From contig JAKSYS010000302.1 of NCBI GenBank assembly GCA_022925895.1, positions 1 to 64,000 of the forward strand: DNA of 64,000 nucleotides, in the 5' to 3' direction. The notes beneath the pieces are model-generated. The model did no database searches. It was not told the origin of the DNA and saw only the letters and a program-made list of their open reading frames with translations. This document shows, piece after piece, positions 30,298-41,566 of this stretch; the stretch's first letter is position 1; the number at the start of each line of letters is the position of its first letter. The position numbers and the translations under genes were made by a program. This DNA comes from Fragilaria crotonensis (Eukaryota > Bacillariophyta > Fragilariophyceae > Fragilariales > Fragilariaceae).

Positions 30298-33085
30298 GAC
30301 GTCAGCCGTGTCACCACCATGCCGGCACATCCAATTTTGCGCCAGCCAGACATCGATCGGAACTTGTTTCCCTCCCGGCGGGCGCGCATACTTTCTTTAT
30401 GCAGGACTTCGCCCGTATTGCCGGACCTTCCAGCTGTTCAGAGCTGGTTGGAGCAGACTAAAAACCAACCTGGTACTTCATTGATTTCTACCTTTTCATT
30501 TGAGAAAACAAATCCGATAGGTCTGATAGGAAAAAGGGTAACCCCCCCTCACCTGTTGTGTGACTAGCACACGACCAAACCCCCCTCCGGATTATCCGGG
30601 GGAGGGAACAAACCAAAAGAACCAAGTGTTCTGTGGAAATTCCTAATCCTATAGATTCCTTTCCACGGCCGCCACGCTATTGTAGTAGTATGGTAGTTGC
30701 CAGCACTGGTGCCAAATAACAACTAGCACTGATGAAGGATTCCAATGGAGGAATGGCATACTGTACAATAAGGGAGTTACCCCCAGGATACTCAAAGACC
30801 AAGCGCACAGCCCCCTATCTCTGACAGGCTTAAAATTCAATTTAGGGGAATTCAAGTTACACCTTTTTGTGCCACATTACAAAAATGTACAACAACTTAC
30901 GATTACAGAATGTTGTTTTTTACTATTGAGTGCCTTCTCCTTTCAAAGTTAGCAATTTACCAGATCATTTCAGCTTTCAGTTTCATGTCTGTGCATGAGT
31001 GGCATCCAGATAAGACAACTGCCGATCAAAGTTTCCAAGTTCTGAGCTCCCCCCTAGTTTCCACATTGTTGGCCGGAGTGACTACGAGATTTTGTCATTG
31101 GAGTGTCATTGGATCATTGCATTGTGACATAAAGGAACTACCGGTTGCTATCACCCTGCTGCATCCAGTCGGACATTGTGGCTTGTGGATGATACTATGA
31201 AGCTAGCAGCAGCAGATGTCTCACCCTCAGTAGGAATGCACTGTACTAGCTGCTCTTACATATGATCTTTTGCAAAAGATGGTCCTGGTTCTGCTGGGTC
31301 AAGTAGAACTCAGACACATACCGGAACAGCGCCTGGTGGTTGTTCCTGCTGCCCTTGCACAAGACTTTCATTAGATGTCGTGATGTTGCAGTATCGTATC
31401 ATCATGTGGTATGTGGTATCGTGCTTTGTCCTCATCGAAAAACAACAGCATCATGTAAATCATACTGTAGTAGCTGCTCTTACAAATGATCTTTTGTAAA
31501 AGATGGTCCTGGTTCTGGGTCAAGTAGAACTCAGACACATCCCGGAACAGCACCTGGTGGTTGTTCCTGCCGCCCTTGTACAAGACTTTCATTAGATGAC
31601 GAGATGTCGCAGCATTCAAGTGTCATCGCTTGGTATGTGGTATCGTGCTTTGTGCTCATCCAAAAACAACAGCATGTATATCCTACTCGTCTTATCCTCT
31701 TGTTGGAGGGAAGAAAGATCTGTTACAATTGAGCTATAATTTCTATCAAGATGAGTGGTCAAAACTCAAGAGCTTTAGTATAATATGAACCTTGGCATCC
31801 CAAACTTGGATAAAAGGCTTTCATTGGGTTTGAATAGAGAAGTCGCAAAAGGCAAGTCCTACTAACTCAAAATTGAAGTTGAGTTACAAATCTAGGGTTC
31901 AAAACTTGGTGCCAAGATTTTTTGTCCGGACGTTCCCTAATGCTTGAGTTCCAGCACAATGGGATTGCATGCTGTCCGACGTAACATTTCCACTCCTCGG
32001 AGACTGATTCATCACAACAGTTGTTTGCCTGTTGAAGCATGTTAATCATCAAACACACTGAGCAAGTCAGTTTGCGATGACAAACAGAAGTCGTGCTGGC
32101 ATCCACTCAATTTTTGGAAAGACCCCTTCATTCCAACTGCCTTGACGGATGAAGGATATCAGATTGTTACATTAGCTCCATGTGGCAACTTGGACCGAAC
32201 CACTGGCCAAATCTGGCCACATTGATCCTGCCAATGTGAGCGTTGATGCTCCAACTCAAAATTGTCATGAAAAGGTTAATGCTATTTGGTGAGTAAATGC
32301 CTCACTTTGATGGTATGAACCAAAGTGGTATGTTCCAAATGAATTATAGGCATAGTTTCTTCCTACCACTTCGCAGAAAAGCAAGTTGCCAATATCCCAT
32401 TCCTCTAAATAGCGACTGCTTGGAAAGAGAAATCTTTCAAGGCAGCATAGAGTATTTCCTGCGCTCATCTTCAATACCGCGTGTGCTCTGACATCGCTTC
32501 CGATGGTTCCTTTACACATTTTCGCAGATGCCATGAGCCACAACGATCGAGATGGTAGTGTTTGCCAAACAAGTTCCATTTATAGCTGAAGTTGTCGGAC
32601 AGAAGACGCAGGTTTCTCGAAACAGTTGATTATGATCATAATCAGGATGCATGCTGATCAAACGCCAAAGGCGGGACGGAAAAGCCCAGGTCTTTACATG
32701 TCATTTTCAAGCAGCTCAAATCTCTCAGTAGCTACGTGCACAAAGGCACATCACGAAAACATGCTGGCAGCTCACTATTGGGAAGCGAGATGGTGGAATT
32801 GGCCAACGCAACAGGACTCTATTACCAGGAGACATATCTTTCACCGTTGGTGTTGTCAAAGTGCTGGCACCCATTTTCCTTTGTGGATCTGCAAGTATTC
32901 CAGGGTAGCATACTTTTCGGCCACAGAGAAAATTGCAAGTCTCACAACTGCAATAGTGAGTTTCAAGTCTCGCAACATCTCGAGCACATATACTTTGACT
33001 TCCATTTATTTTTCAAATGACAGTTGCTAATATTATTGTACTAGTTCTACTGTGATGCTAGATCAAACGTGTTCTATTCCACACC
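30298..33085. other. 2.8-kb region without a recognised gene
   Basis: Both strands show only short open stretches of ambiguous composition. It includes a palindromic GC-rich spot (CCCCCTCCGGATTATCCGG at 30584-30602) and the approximately 224-bp tandem duplication at 31247-31690. Codon-like pieces near 32100-33000 suggest eroded coding DNA, possibly an old transposon, but I cannot name a family. Confidence 0.4.
31247..31690. repeat. Two tandem copies of an approximately 224-bp unit
   Basis: Copy 1 starts at 31247 and copy 2 at 31471; both begin TAGCTGCTCTTACA and share, with a few substitutions and small indels, text such as CAAGACTTTCATTAGATG and GGTATGTGGTATCGTGC. Similarity is high but not perfect, so the duplication is not brand new. 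There is no open frame of note. Confidence 0.85.
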
Positions 33086-35047
33086 TTACCTCATGGCGCT
33101 CCCACCAGGGCGAAGACCACCTCCTCGAGAAGCCAGGCTTGACTGATTATTGCCATTACCTGAGATGAAATTTGATTTCCTTGGATTCGATGATGCTGTT
33201 AAGCAATCTTCGCTCTCGTCGTCGGATTTATCCCACGCCTCGTCGTTGTCGGTAATACCTAGCTCGTCTCGCAGCATGGATGATTTGGCTTGGATTTGGT
33301 CAACCTCTGGCGGATTGATACACCACACATCCGATTCATGCGCGTGTGTCGCAGTGGGGAGTCGACCAAAATGATTTCTCCAATCAACGAGGACTTCTTC
33401 GTGCTCACTACGCAGATAGCGAAAGTAGTGCTCATCGGTTTCTTGCGTTGCATCGCTCTCAAATGGCGGAGACAGCGCGCCGAGAATCATGGCCAGAATC
33501 TGATCTAGTAGAGACAACTCCTGACCAGTATGAGACCCACACTGTTCATGAGTTTCCTTGTTGTTCTTCGAGGGTTTGAAGCCATCCTCTTCGTCTGCCC
33601 ACTCCTCATCTTGCAGTGATTCAAGGAGGTCGTCCACTTGCTGCATTCTCACCTGCAACGACTGCACAATCGCTTGTGCCTTCAACAGCTCTTCAGACGT
33701 AAACTGCTCAAGCAGTCTTTCCTGGTCTGCGAGTGCTTCATCAATCGTTTTCTTCTCCAAGACCTGACGAGCAGCATTCTCGAGGCATTCGCGGTGCCTC
33801 CTACTCCCACGAGAACGGCGTCGGTTAGCATTTCTCGACGCAGTCCCCCGAATCCCGTTCTCAGTGTGCACTGGATCATCGACGACTTCAGTATTCTCCT
33901 GCTTGGCAATCTGGGGTCCTTCAAAACCATCGTCTACGATCGCTTCAACAACATGACCTTCACAAGACGCTTCGTCTTCGTCGACTGAATCTGATTCATC
34001 GCCCTCTGCTCCAAGCAAGGAATCTGCGTGTTTCCAGTACTCGTCAGCTGCGAACATGTTGGAAGTCAAGTCAAGGCCTTGCAATCCACGCCCTGGTTGT
34101 CGAGCAACTTGCCTGTCGCGATCATCTTCTAATTTTTCCAATGCGATGGTAGCCATTTCCAGTCTATGATGAAATGTCTCACGAACTTGGTAGAGTCGGT
34201 CGAGTTGCACCTTCCGATCGACACTTCGCCATTTCTCCAGTTGTGCCTCTCGCCTGGCAGTATCCTCCCTCTTGGCCAAATCTAACAGTGCATCGCACAT
34301 GTCACTCTTCCATAGCAAGGGTCGATTGCATCTCTTCAAATGATTTAGTATTCTATTCACTACTGGAATCTTGTGTTCACGGAAAAACTTTTTCCAGACG
34401 CGAGCAGTAGTAACGATTCTTCCGTCTGGGGTGCATATGAATTCTGGATAGTCCACACGAAGAGTACCGAAAATATCGGACACTATAGAAGAGCCATCAC
34501 CGTGTCGCACGATATTCATTTCAAAGAGTTCTGCCACACGTTCATCAAATTCGTCTTCGTTCAAGGCAGCCTTAACTTGCTCTATCACCGCCTCAAGTTC
34601 CGTCTCCGTGTTTGGCCGGTAACCGCAAAGCTTCTCAAGGTTCACTAGCACTGCCGGGAGGGTTGGAGGAGGAGAATGAGAGAGCTCGTCATCTGAAAGC
34701 TCTCCAAGATTGTCCTGTTCATTAAGGGTATCGTCCAGCGATCTTGGGGCCGACACTTCGACGAGGGGATCTGAGGTTTCGCTGGCGCAGTCGTGCTCCA
34801 CCACTTGATCATTTTGTTCATCATATTCAACGATGTTTTCACCCAAATCTTGAAGAGACTGGACAGGGTCAGGAACAGCTTCTCGTTGGCCTACCCTGCG
34901 TCGCGTCAATGGAACCAACGACACCGGAAGTGCAGTCGACTCGGAATTGGAGGAGTCAAATCCTGCGGTTGACTTCAACTTCAATTTAGCCTTAAGCTCG
35001 GTAGAGATCTTAAATGATAATCCAAGCGACTCTGTGGCGATGGACAT
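33086..35047 (-). CDS. Unrecognised 653-residue protein
   Basis: One uninterrupted frame with ATG start. The N-terminal 120 residues are disordered and acidic. Residues about 125-320 look folded (LEKLCGYRPNTETELEAVIE, FICTPDGRIVTTARVWKKFF, NRPLLWKSDMCDALLDLAKR), followed by a helical region. A basic patch (RNANRRRSRGSRRHREC) precedes another helical stretch (LENAARQVLEKKTIDEALADQ). The C-terminus is Gly/Ser/Arg-rich (ASRGGGLRPGGSAMR). No catalytic motif or membrane segment was found. A nuclear scaffold role is possible from the basic patch but is only inference. It is transcribed toward the transposon cluster, and the next two genes to the right are on the same strand. Confidence 0.8.
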   Translation of the reverse strand: MSIATESLGLSFKISTELKAKLKLKSTAGFDSSNSESTALPVSLVPLTRRRVGQREAVPDPVQSLQDLGENIVEYDEQNDQVVEHDCASETSDPLVEVSAPRSLDDTLNEQDNLGELSDDELSHSPPPTLPAVLVNLEKLCGYRPNTETELEAVIEQVKAALNEDEFDERVAELFEMNIVRHGDGSSIVSDIFGTLRVDYPEFICTPDGRIVTTARVWKKFFREHKIPVVNRILNHLKRCNRPLLWKSDMCDALLDLAKREDTARREAQLEKWRSVDRKVQLDRLYQVRETFHHRLEMATIALEKLEDDRDRQVARQPGRGLQGLDLTSNMFAADEYWKHADSLLGAEGDESDSVDEDEASCEGHVVEAIVDDGFEGPQIAKQENTEVVDDPVHTENGIRGTASRNANRRRSRGSRRHRECLENAARQVLEKKTIDEALADQERLLEQFTSEELLKAQAIVQSLQVRMQQVDDLLESLQDEEWADEEDGFKPSKNNKETHEQCGSHTGQELSLLDQILAMILGALSPPFESDATQETDEHYFRYLRSEHEEVLVDWRNHFGRLPTATHAHESDVWCINPPEVDQIQAKSSMLRDELGITDNDEAWDKSDDESEDCLTASSNPRKSNFISGNGNNQSSLASRGGGLRPGGSAMR

Positions 35048-35830
35048 GCTATCCGTAAATCAACACAAGAGTAAGAAACGTGATGGTGAGTGTACATCAC
35101 AAAACAAGTGTTCTGGGAGGTGACGAGATGAACAACAGCCCTGGTTGATATCCATGTGCTGAGCTCAATTGAACTTCGAACAGGAACGAATGGTTGCTGC
35201 GCGATTCTGAAGTCCCGGCGTAGGGTGTGAGATACAATAGCACTCGCTACGGTACTGCCCTTGGCCCCTACTCCACGATAGTATATTTCAGTACTAGTAG
35301 TACCAGTAGCTTTTGACGCCAACGCCGTCTACCCCTACTTGTACCATAGAATGTTACTAACCACTAAGTAACTCATATCATACCTCATACCTCATACCCC
35401 ATTCCCAATTGCTAATAATGCAGGCCCGGTAAATGCGGTTGTCTCCGTGGTCATTCTATACATGTAGAGGTTAGGCGAGTCTGGGTCCTATGTGCTACAA
35501 GTATTTGGAACTGGAGTGTTAGAACGGTGATGATTGATTGTCGTTTGTACCGAAACGGTTTCGCACACGGAGTGACTAAACGCAGGCGCCAACGCATGCG
35601 TTTACTCCGAGTCAAACATGTTCAATATTATTAGATTGGCCCAAAGGTCCATCACAGCCGCGACATCTGAACTTGTACCGCGTAAGAACTAGGTATCATA
35701 ACAACCGAATAAGACGCGAAAGGAACCATACCATATTAATTGCTAGCATGTACATAACACAGATAGTGGGACGTTCACCAAGAATGACCGAAAAATGAAA
35801 TCAAAATTGAAGGAAGTAGTTGCGTGTTTC
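35048..35830. other. Intergenic region, no gene
   Basis: Promoter side of the 653-residue protein gene and 3' side of the Lys-rich gene. The only peculiarity is repeated ATACCTCATACC text at 35378-35400 and GTAC words at 35280-35320. Open stretches are short. Confidence 0.4.
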
Positions 35831-37852
35831 TTAACGAGGCGATGATCCCCGAAATTTGTCAATTTTGCTCTTCCCAAATCGCGCCTTGGCTAGTCCGACA
35901 AGGCCAATTCCAAGCATCCGAGGGCGAACAGGAGATGCCGGAACGGCGGGAGCAACCTGGCTCAGAGTGCTGATAGGTACCACATCAGAGCCCTTAGAGT
36001 CCAAAGCAAACTCATGAATGCTGCGTATGCTTCCTTCAGGCCGAAGCGATCCGCTGGGTGCATATTTTAAACGACCTTCACCTTTCTGGCTTGCAAGGTG
36101 GGCTGGGGCGGACGATAATGATGATTGAGACGAATGCGTCGAACGTCCTTCAATGCCAGCTTGCAGTGGCAATCCATTTCCGCGCGCTTCCACACGTCCA
36201 AGGGTTGCATGGTACTTGGATTCCTTCTTTGACTTTGAGGATCGAGATTTATCTCGCGACGTGATGGATCGATCAGCGATTGATGTCGACATTCCTGTTC
36301 CAGCAGAGGTGCTTGACTCCAACGAATTGGAGGAATTTGCCCTGGGACCGAGGGTACTAGGGAGTGACAACGCCTGACTATTTTGCGAACACAACGCAAC
36401 ATGACTTCCGGGGATCCTTGCACCAGGATTGAGCATCTTACTCGGTGCACTTTCTTGAATCCTTCCAGTGCTTGCAGATGTTTGAATACTGCGGTCGTCC
36501 AACGCCCCATTTTGCATGAACGGCACACGTCGATTCATTCCAGTGGGTTCGGCATACGAGTCGGATTGATAACTCGCGCATGATGCGTTGGAAGTTAGGC
36601 CACCCGCATTGAATATACCCGCCCGCGATCGCTTGGCGAATAAATCTGTAGCTTCTGAATCCCATGCGGAGTCGTCATCATCGTCATCATCACTCCAACA
36701 AGATTCAGCACAGCTCTCCTCGAATTCGGATGCGTCCAGCTTCGTCGTCTTAACCTTTACAAACGGCAGAGCCGAAAAATTGCTGTGCTGACCTTCAATT
36801 GTTGGTGTCCATTGTTTTGCGATGATGCCATCCACGGATTTGGTTGAAGAAGGTTTCGTACCCGGAGAATTCGATCCGTCACTAGCTTTTCTCCTGGATC
36901 GGCTGCCTTGGTTATGATCAATGAATCCGTGGATTTGCTGAACATTCGGCATTGACTGCGAAAAGGCTTTGGCGCTTTTGGTTGAGCCAACCTGTTTTGA
37001 GGGCCTCCTTTCCTTTCGTCGTGACTGTCGCAAGTCTTCAATCTGCAACGAGGTCGTCGTTTTGTCATCGTCATGAATTGTTTGATTTGTCCTCGTCATC
37101 AGATGGTCAACAGATTCGAGATGGCTCTCATCACATGAAACGTCACTTGAATGTTTGCTTTCACTTCCCTTTTCTTTGTCCTTCTTCACTTTCTTGTCCT
37201 TCTTGTCTTTCTTGCCCTTCTTTTCTTTCTTCTTGTCTTTCTTCCCCTTCTTTTCTTTCTTCTCCTTCTTCCCTTTCTTTACACGCTTCCCCCTCTCCTC
37301 TCTGATCAACACAGAATCAGACGGCACGGCAACGTCATAATCCGCTACTTTCATCAAGTTGGACAGACTTGTCGTCACCTCATCGACTAAGTCTGTGTCG
37401 AATGTTTGCACTTCGCTTGTTTGGAAGAAACTAGGAAATTCAGCAGCACTTTCATGAAATGAATCCTGCAGTGTCGAGTCAAGACGTTCGTCTAATGTTG
37501 AAGATTGCCCCAAGTTACCCAACGTGCCCTTCATCTCGCTGTTTTCACGGAATGACAACCCCCCTTGGTTCCCTGACGGCTTCTCCCCTTTGTCGGTGTC
37601 ATGGAACGCGCTGGGGTCCAAGAGGTTCATTATACTAAATCGGTCCGAGGCCTGCCTCGCCAAGAAGGTGGCACGGTCCAGAAACTTGGGTTGATTTGAG
37701 GCCCTGCCACCGCTTTTCCAAGTTTGATCGGCAAACTCCGTCATTTTGCTCTTGGTCCAAAGTGTCTTGTCAGAGGTGGAAACTTCCTTCTTGTAATAAT
37801 AGCCCTGTCGACTTCTTGACGCCCCTGCAGGAGACTCCACATTCACACTCAA
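35831..37852 (-). CDS. Low-complexity Ser/Lys-rich protein, unrecognised
   Basis: An open frame of 673 codons. The first start-like codon is a TTG at 37850-37852, with an in-frame stop further upstream, so the N-terminus is uncertain: a separate ATG frame (MKHTSSSLSLSTAG) immediately upstream could be an exon joined by a small intron I cannot place. Residues about 195-240 are a lysine-rich run of KK-G/E/D repeats, a likely nucleolar or nucleic-acid-binding tract. The rest is Ser/Thr-rich and largely disordered with an acidic block (CWSDDDDDDDSAWD). N-terminal residues 20-80 (KKEVSTSDKTLWTKSKMTEF, LDRATFLARQASDRFSIMNL) look more conserved. The C-terminus is basic. Function unknown. Confidence 0.7.
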   Translation of the reverse strand: MSVNVESPAGASRSRQGYYYKKEVSTSDKTLWTKSKMTEFADQTWKSGGRASNQPKFLDRATFLARQASDRFSIMNLLDPSAFHDTDKGEKPSGNQGGLSFRENSEMKGTLGNLGQSSTLDERLDSTLQDSFHESAAEFPSFFQTSEVQTFDTDLVDEVTTSLSNLMKVADYDVAVPSDSVLIREERGKRVKKGKKEKKEKKGKKDKKKEKKGKKDKKDKKVKKDKEKGSESKHSSDVSCDESHLESVDHLMTRTNQTIHDDDKTTTSLQIEDLRQSRRKERRPSKQVGSTKSAKAFSQSMPNVQQIHGFIDHNQGSRSRRKASDGSNSPGTKPSSTKSVDGIIAKQWTPTIEGQHSNFSALPFVKVKTTKLDASEFEESCAESCWSDDDDDDDSAWDSEATDLFAKRSRAGIFNAGGLTSNASCASYQSDSYAEPTGMNRRVPFMQNGALDDRSIQTSASTGRIQESAPSKMLNPGARIPGSHVALCSQNSQALSLPSTLGPRANSSNSLESSTSAGTGMSTSIADRSITSRDKSRSSKSKKESKYHATLGRVEARGNGLPLQAGIEGRSTHSSQSSLSSAPAHLASQKGEGRLKYAPSGSLRPEGSIRSIHEFALDSKGSDVVPISTLSQVAPAVPASPVRPRMLGIGLVGLAKARFGKSKIDKFRGSSPR

Positions 37853-38819
37853 TTTGTCAGAAAGTTCAGGAGAGGTAGTCGGTAGTCGGAGTTGAACCAG
37901 CAGTCGATAAAGACAGTGAGGAAGACGTGTGTTTCATTGTCGAATGAAGACGAACTGTTCGGTCATCGCTTAGAAACCTTGGTGCGGTATATAGTGTTAG
38001 TATTGCATTTCCTGGTACAGTGTACTTCGAGTTGTACCAGTACAAACCCATGGTATTTTTGCGATTTGAAAGTTTCACCGGTGCTGCAACGAGTTATTTA
38101 GGCATTCCGCGACGAAATACTCTGCTGGCGAAGTCGATAGGCCTCCGCTTCTATGCAAATATTCATACGCACAGAACGACGGTTTGGTTGCTTTTGCGGA
38201 AGATAGTGCCCTCGGATGTTCACTATTATGTATCATGAACGTGCGTGTACTATGTCCAGCGTGTTTGCATTACTCTACATACTATCTTCTCTACGGCTAT
38301 TCCAGTTTCTGCCGGTAGTACTCACAGGTCACTGTCACGTGTAACAAGGAGCTTACTGTAAACCCGATGACCGCAAATGTCATGGGATAGGTGACTGGTC
38401 GCACTAGTCGTGTGTCAATGCCGTTCCAGGTCCACTATACATACAGTATGTACACAACAAGGTACAAAAGCACCATCACAAGTACACGGTACTGCAGTAC
38501 TCATGCGTGAGATGCCCTTCGCGTAAAGAAGACAGATACTGTACTCGGATCTCTGGATAACAACTTTCAATTTCGAAATTCTCTCTAGCTGACAATTGAA
38601 AATACAAGTTTGTAGGGCATTCAGGTTTTTAACACTTGAAACCTCTCCTCTGTGACTGAGATCGCTGCGCGACCACATACAACGTACTCCAGTACTTGTT
38701 GCATCTGCTATCTACAAGCTATACAATGCGCGAGAACTCAGAATGCATGAAGTGACCTAATTGTAGTCTCGCGGCATGTCCTTTTAAAGAGATTGTGGTA
38801 AACTATCCTCACCCGAAGC
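37853..38819. other. Intergenic region, no gene
   Basis: Holds the promoter/5' end of the Lys-rich gene (possibly a short first exon near 37870-37950, minus strand) and the 3' UTR of alpha-tubulin. GTAC-rich words are at 38430-38500 and 38685-38700. No other coding signal. Confidence 0.4.
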
Positions 38820-40435
38820 TCAGTATTCTTCTTCGAAATCAGCAGCATCTCCATCACCAGTTTCGGCACCGACCTCCTCATAGTCCTTTTCAAGCGCAGC
38901 AAGGTCCTCGCGCGCCTCAGAGAATTCACCCTCTTCCATACCTTCACCAACATACCAGTGAACGAACGCACGCTTGAGATACATGAGATCGAACTTGTGG
39001 TCAATGCGAGAAAGTGCCTCTGCAATGGCGGTGGTGTTGGCAACCATACAAACAGCACGCTTCACTTCAGCGAGGTCACCTCCAGGCACGACAGTAGGCT
39101 TCTGGTAGTTGATTCCACATTTGAAACCGGTAGGGCACCAATCCACAAACTGAATGGTGCGCTTGGTTTTGACGGTGGCAACAGCTGCGTTTACATCCTT
39201 TGGAACAATATCGCCTCGGAACATCAAGCAGCAAGCCATGTACTTTCCGTGACGAGGGTCGCACTTGGTCATCATGTTGGACGGCTCGAAGACCGCGTTA
39301 GTAATCTCGGCGACAGAAAGCTGCTCGTGGCCGGCTTGTTCCTTGGTGATGATAGGGGCGTAGCTGGTCAGCATGAAGTGGATGCGAGGGTATGGCACCA
39401 GGTTTGTCTGAAACTCAGTCACATCCACGTTGAGAGCACCATCGAATCGGAGAGAAGCGGTGAGGGAGGAGATGACCTGTGCAATAAGACGGTTCAAGTT
39501 GGTGTAGGTAGGGCGCTCGATTTGAAGGTTGCGACGGCACACATCGTAAAGGGCTTCGTTGTCAAGGCAGAAAGTGCAGTCTGTGTGCTCGAGAAGAGCG
39601 TGGGTGGAGAGAACGGAGTTGTAAGGTTCCACGACAGCCGTGGACACCATGGGGGAAGGAGACACTGCAAAGGAGAGCTTGGATTTCCGTCCGTAGTCAA
39701 CGGAGAGACGCTCGAGAAGAAGGGATCCAAGACCTGAACCAGTTCCTCCGCCAGTAGCATGAAAGACAAGGAATCCTTGGAGACCAGTGCACGCATCCGC
39801 AAGCTTACGGATACGATCGAGAACGGAGTCGACAATCTCTTTTCCAGTAGTGTAGTGACCACGGGCGTAGTTGTTGGCAGCGTCTTCTTTCCCGCTAATG
39901 ATCTGCTCAGGGTGGTACAGAGACTTGTAGGCACCAGAGCGGACAGCATCGCAGACAGAAGGCTCCAAATCCACAAAAACGGCACGTGGGACATGTCTGC
40001 CAGATCCGGTCTCACTAAAGAAAGTGGAGAAAGAGTCATCGTTTTGAACAGGGGTGTCAACGGCGTCCAAGTTCATGGTCCCATCAGGGCTGATACCATG
40101 CTCCAAGCAGTAAAGCTCCCAGCAGTTGTTGCCGACTTGGATGCCAGCCTGGCCCAAATGGATAGAGATACACTCTGTGGAGAAACAATGGTGAGACCAG
40201 GTGTCAAGAACGATCGATTTGCACCTTGAGCCAAAATCGCATTGCCGGGAAGATTTCAAATTTTAGTTCCAGTAGCCATTAGTACCCTTTCTACGAAGTG
40301 ACCAAAGTCGATCGTGTCCGTGGAATTGATTTCACATGCAATCAAAATATAGATTCCTCCAAATCAGTCGCGACACCACCACAAGGCTTCCCACAGGACG
40401 ATTACGCATTCACAATCAAGAGACGCACCGCGCAT
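38820..40435 (-). CDS. Alpha-tubulin, two exons, divergent Lys40 loop
   Basis: Exon 1 is only 7 nt (40429-40435, ATGCGCG); a GTGCGT...CCACAG intron (40175-40428, 254 bp) follows, and exon 2 is 38820-40174. Splicing restores the canonical start [18 protein letters not shown] and gives 453 residues, the usual alpha-tubulin size. Visible hallmarks: the nucleotide-binding motif GGGTGSG, the catalytic-Glu segment [28 protein letters not shown], and the C-terminal FEEEY with terminal Tyr (substrate for detyrosination). The loop normally carrying acetylatable Lys40 (PSDKTIGGG) instead reads [11 protein letters not shown], without lysine. Other positions are also unusual (YPSPMVST replaced by SPSPMVST). 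It forms alpha/beta heterodimers of microtubules. Intact; spacing is unaffected by the nearby satellite. Confidence 0.96.
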
Positions 40436-41083
40436 ACTTGGATGAAGAAAAGGAAGTAGAGAACGGTAGAAAGCAACTCTCGCGACAAGAGAAGTTCAAA
40501 AGTTTGAAGTCTTGAAAGGGTTGCGAGGGGACAGGGGACATCACACACTCAACACACTGACTACAAGCACCTGGTACAGGGTCAAGTACCTGGTACTTGT
40601 ACCTGGTACCGTCAACATACATGGCTACACATGGCACGTACGAAGGGCCAAATAAAAATTTCAGTCTACAGTACAAGTATAATTCAGGATTCGTACTACA
40701 GCGTACAGTATTGTACGTGCAGCTCATTCTGAATTCTGAATATATTACAGTAGATGTGTCCTCCGCGTATGCCGGTAGCACAGTAACACCATGGACTCCT
40801 ACCGGTAGTAATCTACTACAGTACTCCATGTACGACATAAAAAGTCAAAGTAAGAATTGAACTGAAAACTGAATAGTCTGCTTGACATCCAAACAATCAA
40901 AATTATGCGAGGATATTGGGCGTTCAAGGTGACAATGATGTGAATTGCGACAATGTTGTATCTCTAGAGGAGAAGAAGGAACAAAATGATGATGGTTCGT
41001 ATCACTGGGATTACTGAACTGGGTGTCCTGACAGCCTGCCAGCCAAACCATGCCACGCATGGATGTAGTAGCATTGATGCTCT
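40436..41083. other. Tubulin promoter region
   Basis: Upstream of the alpha-tubulin ATG (minus strand). It contains GTACCTGGTAC repeats at 40570-40610 and other GTAC palindromes up to 40830. No TATA box or other element can be assigned confidently. No gene recognised. Confidence 0.4.
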
Positions 41084-41566
41084 ACAATGCACAATGCACA
41101 ATGCACAATGCACAATGCACAATGCACAATGCACAATGCACAATGCACAATGCACAATGCACAATGCACAATGCACAATGCACAATGCACAATGCACAAT
41201 GCCCAATGCCCAATGCCCAATGCCCAATGCCCAATGCACAATGCACAAGAATGCACAATGCCCAATGCCCAATGCACAATGCACAATGCACAATGCACAA
41301 TACACAATGCCCAATGCCCAATGCCCAATGCCAAATGCCCAATATGCCCAATGCCCAATGCCCAATGCACAATGCCCAATGCCCAATGCCCAATGCCAAA
41401 TGCCAAATGCCAAATGCCAAATGCCAAATGCCAAATGCCCAATGCCCAATGCCCAATGCCCAATGCCCAATGCCCAATGCCCAATGCACAATGCCCAATG
41501 CACAATGCACAATGCACAATGCACAATGCACAATGCACAACGCACAATGCACAATGCACAATGCAC
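41084..41566. repeat. Heptanucleotide satellite (CAATGCA/CAATGCC/CAAATGC)n
   Basis: Nearly 70 head-to-tail 7-bp units in blocks of three variants (CACAATG, CCCAATG, CCAAATG), with three phase slips. Seven is not a multiple of three and no unit creates a stop on either strand, so all six frames stay open, each encoding the same 7-residue repeat; these are artefacts, not genes. The block arrangement suggests replication slippage with local homogenisation. It lies between alpha-tubulin and the ubiquitin ligase gene. Confidence 0.95.

Noticed and set aside
36952-37390. Phe/Leu/Ser-rich open frames on the plus strand
   Set aside because: These are antisense shadows of the Lys-rich tract of the minus-strand gene.
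38958-39737. A 259-codon frame antisense to alpha-tubulin
   Set aside because: Antisense shadow of a highly biased, strongly conserved gene.
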